Shown one piece after another: positions 43,362 to 52,001 of a stretch of 64,000 bases of DNA. The notes beneath the pieces were generated by a model. That model was not told where the DNA came from, searched no databases, and was given only the letters and a program-made list of their open reading frames with translations. This DNA comes from Pseudopedobacter sp044361595 (GTDB lineage Bacteria > Bacteroidota > Bacteroidia > Sphingobacteriales > Sphingobacteriaceae): NCBI GenBank assembly GCA_044361595.1, contig JBIKIN010000015.1, forward strand, positions 1-64,000, written 5' to 3'. The position numbers were made by a program, and so were the translations under genes. Each line of letters opens with the position of its first letter. The first letter of the stretch is position 1.

Positions 43362-44189
43362 ATGGCAAACGCACCAAAACCTACCACACCTAAGAAAGAT
43401 TCTTCAAAAGGTTCAGGTATTTTCGCAGGATTAGCAATCGTAATTTGTATTGCACTAGGATGGCTTTTATTTTTATTCGTAATGGGAGATGGCTCTAACT
43501 TTGAAGGAGGAGACAACGCTGGTCACCCGCTTCCAGGAAACTATTTCGGGATGGTTTATAAAGGAGGTTACATTGTACCTTTCTTAATGTCTATGTTCTT
43601 AATGGTAGTTGTATTTTCTTTTGAGCGTTTCTTTGTGATCAGCAAAGCTGCTGGCTCAGGCAATGTAGATGCATTTGTTAGGAAAGTACAATCTTTATTA
43701 ACTTCTGGAAACGTAGAAAGCGCTATTGGCGAGTGTGACAAGCAAAAAGGTTCTGTTGCTGCTGTAATTAAGTCTGGTTTACTAAAATACAAAGAAGTAC
43801 AAACAGATTCAACAATGGATACTGAACAAAAATGTTTAGCAATTCAAAAAGATATTGAAGAGGCAACAGCATTAGAAATGCCAATGTTAGAGCAAAACTT
43901 AACAATCATTGCAACTTTGGTATCAGTAGGTACATTAGGAGGTTTATTAGGTACAGTAACAGGTATGATTAAAGCCTTCGCTGGTTTGGCAACAGCTGGC
44001 GCTCCAGATCAAGCTCAATTAGCTAATGGTATTTCAGAAGCCTTAATTAATACTGCAACTGGTATCGCAACTTCTTTATTAGCTGTAATTTCTTATAACT
44101 TCTTTACTTCTAAAATTGATAGTTTAACTTATTCTATTGATGAGGCTGGTTTCTCAATCATTCAAACTTACGCTGCAACACACAAATAG
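43362..44189 (+). CDS. exbB: MotA/TolQ/ExbB proton channel family protein
   Basis: The channel subunit of the Ton motor, which uses the proton gradient to energise TonB. The 275-residue protein has an N-terminal TM (about 20-42), a second near 68-88, then a cytosolic domain and two C-terminal TMs with the conserved TLGGLLGTVTGMIKAF (about residues 190-205) and ATGIATSLLAVISYN. It is the first gene of an exbB-exbD-exbD-tonB-hypothetical-pstS-TPR operon with a recognisable promoter. Confidence 0.94.
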   Translation: MANAPKPTTPKKDSSKGSGIFAGLAIVICIALGWLLFLFVMGDGSNFEGGDNAGHPLPGNYFGMVYKGGYIVPFLMSMFLMVVVFSFERFFVISKAAGSGNVDAFVRKVQSLLTSGNVESAIGECDKQKGSVAAVIKSGLLKYKEVQTDSTMDTEQKCLAIQKDIEEATALEMPMLEQNLTIIATLVSVGTLGGLLGTVTGMIKAFAGLATAGAPDQAQLANGISEALINTATGIATSLLAVISYNFFTSKIDSLTYSIDEAGFSIIQTYAATHK

Positions 44190-44265
44190 TTAGCAAAATA
44201 AATTTGTTTAATAAAGGTGCATTAAATCATCTTTAACCAATAATCATTAATTAAAATAGAACAAG

Positions 44266-44877
44266 ATGCCAAAAGTAAAAATTAAAAGAAAAAGCACTGT
44301 AACAGATATGACTGCTATGTGCGATGTAGCTTTCTTGTTGCTTACATTCTTTATTCTAACGGCAACGGCTCGTCAGCCAGAGGCTTTAGAAGTAGAAACT
44401 CCGTCATCAACTGTTACTTTTAAATTACCAGATACTGATATATCTACAATAACCATAGGACAAGAAAAAGTTTTCTTTGGCGTAGTAGGTCAAGATGTTA
44501 GAGTAAGAACCTTAGAACGTATGGGGGAACAGTACTCTGTTACCTTTACAGACCAAGAGAAGAAAAGATTTGCACTGGTAGATAATTTTGGAGTACCCAT
44601 GGCAAGCTTAAAGCAGTTTATCGAGATGGATAACTCAGATAGATTGAAGTTAACTCAACCTGGAATCCCTTCAGATTCAGGCGCTAACAACGAGCTTAAG
44701 CAATGGATTTTGCAAGCAAGATATGCTACCAAAGAGTTACATGGTAAAGAATTAAGATTTTCTATAAAAGGAGACTCTAAACAAGAGTATCCAACCATTA
44801 GAAAAGTAATTGATATTCTTCAAGATCAAGAAATTAATAAATTTAGTTTGATTACCTCTCTTGAGGGGATTAATTAA
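44266..44877 (+). CDS. exbD: ExbD/TolR biopolymer transporter (first copy)
   Basis: The 203-residue periplasmic-facing Ton motor subunit. One N-terminal TM at about 17-36 contains the essential aspartate in TDMTAMCDVAFLLLTFF. A long periplasmic domain carries an insertion relative to E. coli ExbD (141 residues), including LRFSIKGDSKQEYPTIRKVI. Second gene of the operon; the two ExbD proteins differ in sequence and may form a heteromeric pair. Confidence 0.92.
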   Translation: MPKVKIKRKSTVTDMTAMCDVAFLLLTFFILTATARQPEALEVETPSSTVTFKLPDTDISTITIGQEKVFFGVVGQDVRVRTLERMGEQYSVTFTDQEKKRFALVDNFGVPMASLKQFIEMDNSDRLKLTQPGIPSDSGANNELKQWILQARYATKELHGKELRFSIKGDSKQEYPTIRKVIDILQDQEINKFSLITSLEGIN

Positions 44878-44894
44878 ACATTAAAAATTAAAAA

Positions 44895-45443
44895 ATGGCA
44901 GAATTAGATACCTCCGGCGGGGGTAATAAAAAAGGCGGGAAAGTACGTAGTAAGAAACAATCAACAAGAGTAGATTTAACAGCTATGGTTGATTTAGCTT
45001 TCTTATTAATTACCTTCTTTATGCTTACTACTACCCTAGCCAAACCTCAGGCAATGGACATGTTCATGCCTGATAAAAATGACAAGAACGAGGAGTTAGA
45101 TGTAAAAGCATCAAGAACAATGACTGTATTACTAGGTTCTGATAACAAGATTGTTTGGTATATGGGTGTAATTGGCGACAATGCCCCTACGGTTGATAAT
45201 TTCGGTAAAAACGGAATTCGTCAATCTTTAATACAAAACAATAAAGATGTTATTGCAAAAACGGGTAACCCAGAAAAAGGACTTATGGTTATTGTTAAGC
45301 CTACAGATAAATCTGTTTATAAAAACTTTGTTGATATTTTGGATGAAATCAAAATAGCTAATGTACCCTCTTATGGTATTAACAATAAAGTAGAGACAGC
45401 AGAGATTGGTTTAATGAAAGATCAAGGAGCTTTTCAAGAATAA
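44895..45443 (+). CDS. exbD: ExbD/TolR biopolymer transporter (second copy)
   Basis: A 182-residue ExbD paralogue. The N-terminus is glycine/lysine-rich (DTSGGGNKKGGKVRSKK), then comes the TM with the key aspartate in VDLTAMVDLAFLLITFFML (in part, about residues 26-44). The periplasmic domain contains VDNFGKNGIRQSLIQN and a C-terminal KPTDKSVYKNFVDILDEI. Seventeen bases separate it from the first exbD. Two ExbDs per Ton cluster is common in Bacteroidota. Confidence 0.92.
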   Translation: MAELDTSGGGNKKGGKVRSKKQSTRVDLTAMVDLAFLLITFFMLTTTLAKPQAMDMFMPDKNDKNEELDVKASRTMTVLLGSDNKIVWYMGVIGDNAPTVDNFGKNGIRQSLIQNNKDVIAKTGNPEKGLMVIVKPTDKSVYKNFVDILDEIKIANVPSYGINNKVETAEIGLMKDQGAFQE

Positions 45444-45491
45444 TAAATTGAGTAATAACTCGTTAGAATTAACCTTTAACTAAAAAACAAT

Positions 45492-46313
45492 ATGTCTAAA
45501 TTAGATATTCTAAAAAAAGATTGGATTGACATTGTTTTTGCAGGTAGAAACAAAGAATACGGAGCATATCAGCTTCGTAAGGACAATGTTAAAAACACTA
45601 ATAAGGCATTGCTTATTGGTTGTTCTCTATTTGCTTTAGCAATATCTTCGCCTCTTATCATTAAAGCTTTAAGTGGCTTTGTAGAAGAGGATCCATCAAA
45701 AAAAGATAAATTAACTGAGGTTGTTTTGGCCAGTCCACCACCAGTGGATGAAAAGGCTCCTCCTCCGCCGCCTCCAGTAGAGCCACCTCCACCAAAGGTG
45801 GATCAGGTAAAATTCCCTCCTCCAGTTGTAAAACCGGATGAGGAAGTGGTAGAGGAGGAACCACCAACCATTAAAGAATTAGAGAAAGCAGATCCTGGAG
45901 CTAAAACTATTAAAGGTGATCCTAATGCAGAAGTTGTAATTAACACGCCTGTAGGTGAGGGTCCGATTAATCAGAAAGTGACAGAAGATGATACCCAAAT
46001 CTTTACGAATGTTGAGGTTTTACCAACTTATCCAGGCGGTTTAGAGGCTTTTGGTAAATTTTTAGGTAAAAACCTAAGATATCCACCGGTTGCAAGAGAT
46101 GCAGGTATTTCTGGAAGAGTTTACTGTCAGTTTGTGGTAGAAAAAGATGGTTCATTAACCGATATTACAGTTGTTAGAGGAATTGGTGGTGGTTGTGATG
46201 AAGAAGCTAAAAGAGTTTTGAAAAATTCTCCTAAGTGGAATCCTGGTATACAAAACGGTAGACCAGTGCGTGTTTCTTATACTATTCCAATTTTCTTCCA
46301 ATTACAAAATTAA
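45492..46313 (+). CDS. tonB: Energy transducer TonB
   Basis: Carries proton-motive energy from ExbB/ExbD to outer-membrane receptors. The 273-residue protein has an unusually long cytosolic N-terminus with DWIDIVFAGRNKEYGAYQLR (about residues 10-30, in part), one TM at about 40-60, a proline-rich periplasmic linker (about 82-125, with repeated PPPP), and the C-terminal TonB fold (about 170-273: YPGGLEAFGKFLGKN, GRVYCQFVVEKDGS, RPVRVSYTIPIFF). The last domain is very similar to part of the M56 protein at 21383-23365. Confidence 0.95.
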   Translation: MSKLDILKKDWIDIVFAGRNKEYGAYQLRKDNVKNTNKALLIGCSLFALAISSPLIIKALSGFVEEDPSKKDKLTEVVLASPPPVDEKAPPPPPPVEPPPPKVDQVKFPPPVVKPDEEVVEEEPPTIKELEKADPGAKTIKGDPNAEVVINTPVGEGPINQKVTEDDTQIFTNVEVLPTYPGGLEAFGKFLGKNLRYPPVARDAGISGRVYCQFVVEKDGSLTDITVVRGIGGGCDEEAKRVLKNSPKWNPGIQNGRPVRVSYTIPIFFQLQN

Positions 46314-46322
46314 TATGAGTTA

Positions 46323-46565
46323 ATGGCTTATCAGAAATTTGAAGATAGACAGAAATCGCCCGCAAAGCGATTTCTGCTCATTTTAGGCCTAGTTATGTTT
46401 GTAATTTACTTCTTAATAGGAGTATTTATTATTTTTTGGGATCAATTTCCATTGTTGTACGGAGTAGAACCAATTTACAAAATAGCATTTGGTGTATTAT
46501 TAATTGTTTACTCGTTTTTTAGATTTATCAGACTAATCAAGAATCAACAACCCAATGAAGATTAA
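46323..46565 (+). CDS. Small two-TM membrane protein in the Ton operon
   Basis: An 80-residue protein with two predicted TM helices (about 16-40 and 49-67), a basic N-terminus and a polar C-terminal tail. It follows tonB after nine bases and overlaps the next gene by 11 bases, so it is translated as part of the operon. No family recognised; an accessory motor subunit is a guess from position. Confidence 0.75.
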   Translation: MAYQKFEDRQKSPAKRFLLILGLVMFVIYFLIGVFIIFWDQFPLLYGVEPIYKIAFGVLLIVYSFFRFIRLIKNQQPNED

Positions 46566-47448
46566 TTTTAGTTATTCTATCTGTTTTTTCTTTTTCGTTG
46601 TTACTTTAATAGCATGTAGGCAGCAAGTTGCTAAAGACGGGGAGGACAAAATAACCTATGGAAAGGCAGTAATTGTTGCTGATGAGTCCCTTTTTCCTAT
46701 AGTAGATGATGAACATCAGATATTTTCTAACAATTACCAGAGAGCAAAAATTGATATTGTATATAAACCACAATTAGAAGCTTTGAATTTATTCTTAAAT
46801 GATACAATTGATATTGCTATTCTTCCTAGAAAGTTATCTCCTAAAGAAGCAAAAGTTTACACAGATAAGAAAATTATAATAAGAGAAACAAAGTTTGCCA
46901 TAGACGGTATCGCTCTGATAACTGGAGTATCTAATTTGGATACTTTGATAACAGTTAATGAATTAATAAATACACTCAAAGGAAATATTAATCAGAACAA
47001 AACATTTGTATTTGATAATCCAAATTCTAGTACAGTTGAATACTTAATGAATTTAAGTGGCGTTAAGGTATTTCCAAAGAATTTTTATGCACTAAAAACT
47101 AACGCTGATGTTATTGAATATATTAAGGATCATCCCAATGCAGTTGGGATAGTTAGTGTTGCATGGATTAAAAGACCTACACCAGAGCTTGCGAAAAGTG
47201 TTAATTTGGTGAAATTTATGGGTGTTAAAGCAGAGGGTGGTAAATATGAAAAGCCCTCTCAAAGTAATTTAAAGCTTTCTGTTTATCCACTTGTTAGAGA
47301 TTTGTATATTATTAATTGCCAAGGTAAGGCAGGGTTAGGCACAGGATTTGCAGCGTTTATTGCAAGTGAATTAGGACAAAGAATCATTTTAAAGTCAGGT
47401 TTAGCTCCAGATTCACTTCCAAGTAGACAAATAATAATTAGAAATTAA
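46555..47448 (+). CDS. PstS-like phosphate/anion-binding lipoprotein
   Basis: A 297-residue periplasmic binding-protein-like lipoprotein: signal ending IAC at about Cys21, then a PstS-type core (KAVIVADESLFPIVDDE, DIAILPRKLSPKEA near residue 84-97, the FDNPNSSTVEYL loop near 152-163, and a late IASELGQRIILKSGL). In PstS the equivalent loops hold phosphate. No pstCAB genes are nearby; its fixed place in the Ton operon suggests a role in the motor or its substrates rather than in an ABC importer. That is inferred. Confidence 0.85.
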   Translation: MKINFSYSICFFFFVVTLIACRQQVAKDGEDKITYGKAVIVADESLFPIVDDEHQIFSNNYQRAKIDIVYKPQLEALNLFLNDTIDIAILPRKLSPKEAKVYTDKKIIIRETKFAIDGIALITGVSNLDTLITVNELINTLKGNINQNKTFVFDNPNSSTVEYLMNLSGVKVFPKNFYALKTNADVIEYIKDHPNAVGIVSVAWIKRPTPELAKSVNLVKFMGVKAEGGKYEKPSQSNLKLSVYPLVRDLYIINCQGKAGLGTGFAAFIASELGQRIILKSGLAPDSLPSRQIIIRN

Positions 47449-47470
47449 TTTTTTTTAATATAATTGAAGT

Positions 47471-49144
47471 ATGAATATAGTAAAGAAGATAGTATTAGGA
47501 ACTTTAAGCATAGTTTTTATAAGTTCGTCTTTAAGCGCTCAAAGTTTTGAGGACGCGAAGAAGGCAGTGAGTGCCGAGCAATTTCAAAAAGCTAAATCGT
47601 TATTTAATAATTTAATAAAAACGCAACCTACTCCAGAGAACTTTTTCCATTTTGGAGATTTGTATCTGCAACTTAACATGCCTGACTCTGCAAAGATTCT
47701 TTTTACTAAAGGTGTTGCAGCTGATGAAAAGGTAAAGTACCCGTATAATAATATTGGTTTAGGAGCGGTTAAATTATTTGAGAAAGATAATTCTGGTGCC
47801 GAGGCTGTTTTTGCAAAAGTTGTAGGTGAAATGAAAAAGAAAGATTATGCAGAATATATTTATATAGGTAAAGCGTATACTTATGATGCAACAAAAAATT
47901 TAGACAAAGCATTTGAATGGTTTGAAAAAGCTAAAGAGAATGGAGAAAAAGACGTTAATCTTCATGTCTTATTGGGTAATGCTTATAAAATATTAAATAA
48001 AAATAGTGAGGCGGTAGCTGAATATCAGAGAGCTATGAATTTGCAAGAAAATTTATTAGCTGTTGAAGTTAATATTGGAGAAATATGGACTCAAGCATTT
48101 AACTTTGATCTTGCAGAATCTACATTAAAAGGTGTTATTGCTAAAGATCCTAACTTTGGACCTGCATATAGAGCATTGGCAGAAAACTATTACAGATGGG
48201 CTTCTGGTTTTCCGAATAGAAGAACAGAGTTTCTACCATTAGCAAAAGATAATTATTCCAAGTATTTAGATTTAACAGATAGATCTACTGATTCTAGATA
48301 CAGATATTTAATCTTTTTATTTAATGCTGGTGATTTTGCAACACTAGAGAAAGAAGCTAATGATTTTATAAATTCTTCTGCATACAATAAGAATTTTATT
48401 ATTGCTAAGCGTTTTAAAGGCTATGCTGCTGTTGAAAACGGTAATTCAGATGCTGGCATCAAAGCATTACAATCTTTTACAAATGAAGTAGAAAAAACCA
48501 GAATAAATGCTGATGATTACTTAAAAATGGGCAAGGCTTATTTAAACCTAAAGAATGATTCTCTTGCAATTTTAAGTTACATAAAAGGTTATGAGCTAGA
48601 CACCACTAATACCAATGTTTTAGGTACTATTGCCTCAACTTATTTCTCGGCTAAAAAATATGATAAGGCGGCCGTTTATTATGATAAAATAACAAAATTA
48701 CCAAAAGCAACATTAAAGGATTGGTTTTATTTAGGATGGTCTAACTATTTCCATTATGCACAATTGGTTAGAAATGAATCTAAAGACGAACAGTTAAAAA
48801 GAAAAGATTTATTAGATGCCGATTCAGCTTTTAACTATGTAGCTAAGACGGCAAAAAATATTGATGCTTATGTTTATTTGGCAAGAGTTGAATACTATTT
48901 AGATGAGTCTCAAGACAATCCAAAAGTTAAAGATGCCTATGAAAAGGTTGTAGAACTTACATTAGTTAAGCCGCAATTAACTGATGCTGATAAAAGAAAT
49001 TTAGTTGAAGCTTATCAATCAATTGGAACTTTTTACATCAAATCTAATAAGGCTAAATCGTTAGAATATTATAATAAAGTATTAGAAATTGATCCAAATA
49101 ATAAAGCGGTTAAAGAAGCTATATCTGCTTTGAAAACGTCTTAA
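47471..49144 (+). CDS. Exported TPR repeat protein
   Basis: A 557-residue protein with a signal peptide (about residues 1-23, cut near LSAQ) followed by tetratricopeptide repeats over nearly the whole length, the clearest at about 60-240 and 340-420 and at the C-terminus (SNKAKSLEYYNKVLEIDPNN). TPR arrays act as scaffolds for protein complexes. Last gene of the Ton operon, 22 bases after the PstS-like gene, and followed by a strong terminator. Confidence 0.88.
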   Translation: MNIVKKIVLGTLSIVFISSSLSAQSFEDAKKAVSAEQFQKAKSLFNNLIKTQPTPENFFHFGDLYLQLNMPDSAKILFTKGVAADEKVKYPYNNIGLGAVKLFEKDNSGAEAVFAKVVGEMKKKDYAEYIYIGKAYTYDATKNLDKAFEWFEKAKENGEKDVNLHVLLGNAYKILNKNSEAVAEYQRAMNLQENLLAVEVNIGEIWTQAFNFDLAESTLKGVIAKDPNFGPAYRALAENYYRWASGFPNRRTEFLPLAKDNYSKYLDLTDRSTDSRYRYLIFLFNAGDFATLEKEANDFINSSAYNKNFIIAKRFKGYAAVENGNSDAGIKALQSFTNEVEKTRINADDYLKMGKAYLNLKNDSLAILSYIKGYELDTTNTNVLGTIASTYFSAKKYDKAAVYYDKITKLPKATLKDWFYLGWSNYFHYAQLVRNESKDEQLKRKDLLDADSAFNYVAKTAKNIDAYVYLARVEYYLDESQDNPKVKDAYEKVVELTLVKPQLTDADKRNLVEAYQSIGTFYIKSNKAKSLEYYNKVLEIDPNNKAVKEAISALKTS

Positions 49145-49164
49145 AAGAATAATTTTTTATACAA

Positions 49165-49207
49165 GAAAAGAGAGATACTCTAACGAGTACCTCTCTTTTC
49201 TTTTTTT
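49165..49207 (+). terminator. Terminator of the Ton operon
   Basis: A 16-bp stem with one mismatch, 49165-49180 with 49185-49200, followed by TTTTTTT. Confidence 0.9.
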
Positions 49208-49295
49208 AAACTTATAGAGTCTATTTAATGTTTCTAACGCACAACTTAAAAAACTACGCCAAATGACTCTAAATTAATCAGTAAATGCTTTTAAA

Positions 49296-49697
49296 TTATT
49301 TCAGCAGCATTTTTTCAAAATTATCGTATGCAATTTTATTAAGTATTTTTTCTACTTCGTTTTCAGATACATCTTTCTTTAATAAAAAGTCATATGCACC
49401 TAGTTTAATAGATTTAATTGCAAGTACTATACTTTCCATAGAAGTTGTAAAAATAACTTCTATATCACGAGAATATTCTCTTATCTTTTCTAATACTTCA
49501 ATACCATCCATTTCTTCCATCTGGTAATCTAAAAATATAATTTCTGGATTATTAGAAATATATTTCATACATCTTTTTCCATTTGGCTGTATAGATATGT
49601 TTTTGTAACCTAAATTATTTAAGACTTTTTTTAAACTATTTGCAAAGAATGAGTCGTCGTCTACAATAAAAATTTTTTTGTCAAGGCTAGTAATCAT
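49296..49697 (-). CDS. Stand-alone response-regulator receiver protein
   Basis: A 133-residue CheY-like protein, a receiver domain with no output domain. The acidic pocket is in IFIVDDDS (about residues 9-16), the phospho-acceptor Asp57 in IIFLDYQM, the switch Thr in VIFTTS (about 84) and the conserved Lys in FLLKKD (about 107). No kinase gene adjoins it. It may act as a phosphate sink, a relay, or bind a partner. A consensus -7 box and a palindrome lie just upstream. Confidence 0.9.
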   Translation of the reverse strand: MITSLDKKIFIVDDDSFFANSLKKVLNNLGYKNISIQPNGKRCMKYISNNPEIIFLDYQMEEMDGIEVLEKIREYSRDIEVIFTTSMESIVLAIKSIKLGAYDFLLKKDVSENEVEKILNKIAYDNFEKMLLK

Positions 49698-49734
49698 ATT
49701 TTTTAAGTTTAGAACCTTAAATCATTTTTTATGC

Positions 49735-49742
49735 CAAAGTTA
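49735..49742 (-). promoter_or_regulatory. -7 promoter box of the receiver gene
   Basis: On the minus strand TAACTTTG matches TAnnTTTG exactly, 37 bases before the ATG. No well-spaced -33 element is seen. Confidence 0.45.
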
Positions 49743-49784
49743 TAAAGTATTGTTTTTCAATATATTAATCATTTTTTTAATTTT

Positions 49785-49809
49785 GTATTTTCCATTATTT
49801 GGAAAATAC
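49785..49809. repeat. Palindrome upstream of the receiver gene
   Basis: Arms GTATTTTCCA (49785-49794) and TGGAAAATAC (49800-49809). A further TTCCAAAT/ATTTGGAA pair lies at about 49810-49838. The TTTGGAA/TTCCAAA half-site recurs, as expected for a protein-binding site. Confidence 0.45.
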
Positions 49810-49860
49810 TTCCAAATTTTATATTCTAAGATTTGGAATTTAAATTTTATTGAGACAAAA

Positions 49861-49892
49861 AAATCCCTGCTCAAATTAATGAACAGGGATTT
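49861..49892 (-). terminator. Terminator of groEL
   Basis: Stem AAATCCCTG (49861-49869) with CAGGGATTT (49884-49892), preceded by A residues that give a T-run on the minus strand, about 45 bases after the groEL stop. Confidence 0.85.
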
Positions 49893-49937
49893 TCTATTTG
49901 TTTTAAACTTTTAGCCTTAGGCTTTATGCTTATTATG

Positions 49938-51575
49938 TTACATCATGCCGCCCATGCCGCCGCCCATTGGTGGCATTGCTGGTGCTGCACCTGCTTCTTC
50001 TTGCTCATCAGCTAACACACACTCGGTAGTTAACAACATAGCTGCAATAGAAGCTGCGTTTTCTAATGCTACACGAGAAACCTTAGTAGGATCTATAACA
50101 CCTGCTGCAATTAAGTTTTCGTAAACATCTGTACGGGCATTGTAACCGTAATCGTCTTTTCCTTGTTTCACATTGTGAACAACGATAGAACCTTCAATTC
50201 CTGCGTTTGCACAAATTTGACGTAATGGTTCTTCTATTGCTCTTTTAATGATTTTGATACCAGTAGTTTCGTCTTCGTTTAGTCCTTTTAAATCTTCTAA
50301 AGCTGCAACCGCTCTGATAAAGGCAACACCGCCACCTGCAACAATACCTTCTTCTACAGCTGCTCTTGTAGCATGTAAAGCATCGTCGACTCTATCTTTT
50401 TTCTCTTTCATTTCCACTTCAGAAGCTGCACCTACGTAAAGTACGGCAACACCACCAGAAAGTTTAGCTAAACGCTCTTGTAGTTTTTCTTTATCGTAAT
50501 CAGAAGTAGTGGTTTCAATTTGAGCTTTAATTTGATTTACTCTTGCCTTAATATCTTCTGAGTTACCAATACCGTTAATGATAGTAGTATTATCTTTATC
50601 GATAGTGATTTTTTCGCACTGACCTAAGTAAGTTAAATCAGCGTTTTCTAATTTATAACCTCTTTCTTCAGAAATTACAGTCCCGCCAGTTAAAATAGCG
50701 ATATCTTCTAACATTGCTTTTCTTCTATCGCCAAAACCTGGAGCTTTAACAGCAGCAACTTTTAACGAGCCACGGATTTTATTTACAACTAAAGTTGCTA
50801 AAGCTTCTCCGTCTAAATCTTCTGCAATAATTAAAAGTGGTTTACCAGTTTGAACTTGCTTTTCTAACACTGGCAACAACTCTTTCATGTTGCTTATTTT
50901 TTTGTCGTAAATTAAAATGTAAGGGTTTTCTAATTCAACCTCCATTTTATCTGCATTGGTAACAAAGTATGGAGATAAATAACCTCTGTCAAATTGCATA
51001 CCTTCAACAGTTTTAACTTCTGTTTCTGTACCTTTTGCTTCTTCAACAGTGATAACACCGTCTTTTCCAACTTTAGCCATCGCTTCAGCAATTAAAGACC
51101 CAATAACATCATCGTTATTCGCAGAAATAGATGCTACTTGTTTGATTTTGTTATTGTCCTCGCCTACAGTTTGTGATTGTGCTTTTAAGTTTGCCACCAC
51201 TACAGCTACTGCTTTATCTATACCACGTTTTAAATCCATTGGGTTTGCACCAGCAGCTACGTTTTTAATACCTGCTGTAATAATTGCTTGCGCTAAAACT
51301 GTAGCAGTTGTTGTTCCATCACCAGCAATATCAGCAGTTTTTGAAGCAACTTCTTTAACCATTTGAGCACCCATGTTTTCTACTGTGTCTTTAAGCTCAA
51401 TTTCTTTAGCTACAGTAACACCATCTTTAGTTATTGATGGAGAACCAAATTTTTTATCGATAATTACGTTTCTTCCTTTTGGACCTAAGGTTACTTTAAC
51501 TGCATTAGCTAAAATATCTACACCGCGTTTCAAAGCATCGCGAGCTTCTACATTATATTTAACTTGTTTTGCCAT
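49938..51575 (-). CDS. groEL: Chaperonin GroEL
   Basis: The 60-kDa chaperonin that folds proteins in a double-ring cage with ATP. The 545-residue protein has VTLGPKGRNVIIDKKFG (about residues 28-44), the ATP-site motif GDGTTTATVLAQAI (about 85-98), and GGVAVLYVGAASEVEMKEKK (about 372-391). It ends in the usual GGMGGMM tail. It follows groES by 150 bases on the same strand. The gap contains a degenerate repeat, so the two may also be transcribed separately. Confidence 0.99.
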   Translation of the reverse strand: MAKQVKYNVEARDALKRGVDILANAVKVTLGPKGRNVIIDKKFGSPSITKDGVTVAKEIELKDTVENMGAQMVKEVASKTADIAGDGTTTATVLAQAIITAGIKNVAAGANPMDLKRGIDKAVAVVVANLKAQSQTVGEDNNKIKQVASISANNDDVIGSLIAEAMAKVGKDGVITVEEAKGTETEVKTVEGMQFDRGYLSPYFVTNADKMEVELENPYILIYDKKISNMKELLPVLEKQVQTGKPLLIIAEDLDGEALATLVVNKIRGSLKVAAVKAPGFGDRRKAMLEDIAILTGGTVISEERGYKLENADLTYLGQCEKITIDKDNTTIINGIGNSEDIKARVNQIKAQIETTTSDYDKEKLQERLAKLSGGVAVLYVGAASEVEMKEKKDRVDDALHATRAAVEEGIVAGGGVAFIRAVAALEDLKGLNEDETTGIKIIKRAIEEPLRQICANAGIEGSIVVHNVKQGKDDYGYNARTDVYENLIAAGVIDPTKVSRVALENAASIAAMLLTTECVLADEQEEAGAAPAMPPMGGGMGGMM

Positions 51576-51594
51576 TATTTTTAGAATTTAAATT

Positions 51595-51725
51595 AGAGAT
51601 GTGAGATATGAGAACCTTTGAACGCATAAATCAAACTCTATTAGTTTTTATGTTTAAATTTTGATGAAGAAATATTAGTTGTTCGACTTTTAAGTGTCTC
51701 AGATCTAATGTCTCAATTCTCACAT
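51595..51725. repeat. Degenerate gagatgtgag-type repeat between groES and groEL
   Basis: One end reads gagatgtgagatatgaga and the other gtctcagatctaatgtctcaattctcacatct, so the gap is roughly an imperfect inverted pair of such units. Related stretches occur at 8907, 14100 and 18520. Confidence 0.4.
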
Positions 51726-52001
51726 CTATAGTACTGCGTAAATATCAGCTTCTTTCATTATTAGATACTCTTTTCCTTCGTAAGTTATTTCTGTACCAGA
51801 ATATTTTCCATAAAGTACTTGGTCGCCAACTTTTACTGTCATTGGTTCGTCTTTTTTACCATTTCCAACAGCCACAACAGTTCCGCTTTGAGGTTTTTCT
51901 TTAGCAGTATCAGGGATATAAATACCTGAAGCAGTCTTTTCTTCTGCAGGAGCAGCTTCTATCACTACTCTATCTGCGATAGGTTTAATATTCAATGCCA
52001 T
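51726..52001 (-). CDS. groES: Co-chaperonin GroES
   Basis: The 91-residue lid of the GroEL chamber. It begins LNIKPIADRVVIEAAPAEEK, has the mobile loop ASGIYIPDTAKEKPQSG (about residues 25-41) and the C-terminal YEGKEYLIMKEADIYAVL. First gene of the groESL pair. No CIRCE element was found upstream; a TGTCA-CCT-TGTCA motif lies about 115 bases before the start. Confidence 0.98.
   Translation of the reverse strand: MALNIKPIADRVVIEAAPAEEKTASGIYIPDTAKEKPQSGTVVAVGNGKKDEPMTVKVGDQVLYGKYSGTEITYEGKEYLIMKEADIYAVL

Noticed and set aside
49678..49914. Plus-strand ORF of 78 residues in the groEL-receiver gap
   Set aside because: It overlaps the receiver gene start, its promoter and the groEL terminator, and its composition follows the AT-rich DNA.
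50248..51591. Several plus-strand ORFs opposite groEL
   Set aside because: They are shadows of a highly conserved gene in another frame.
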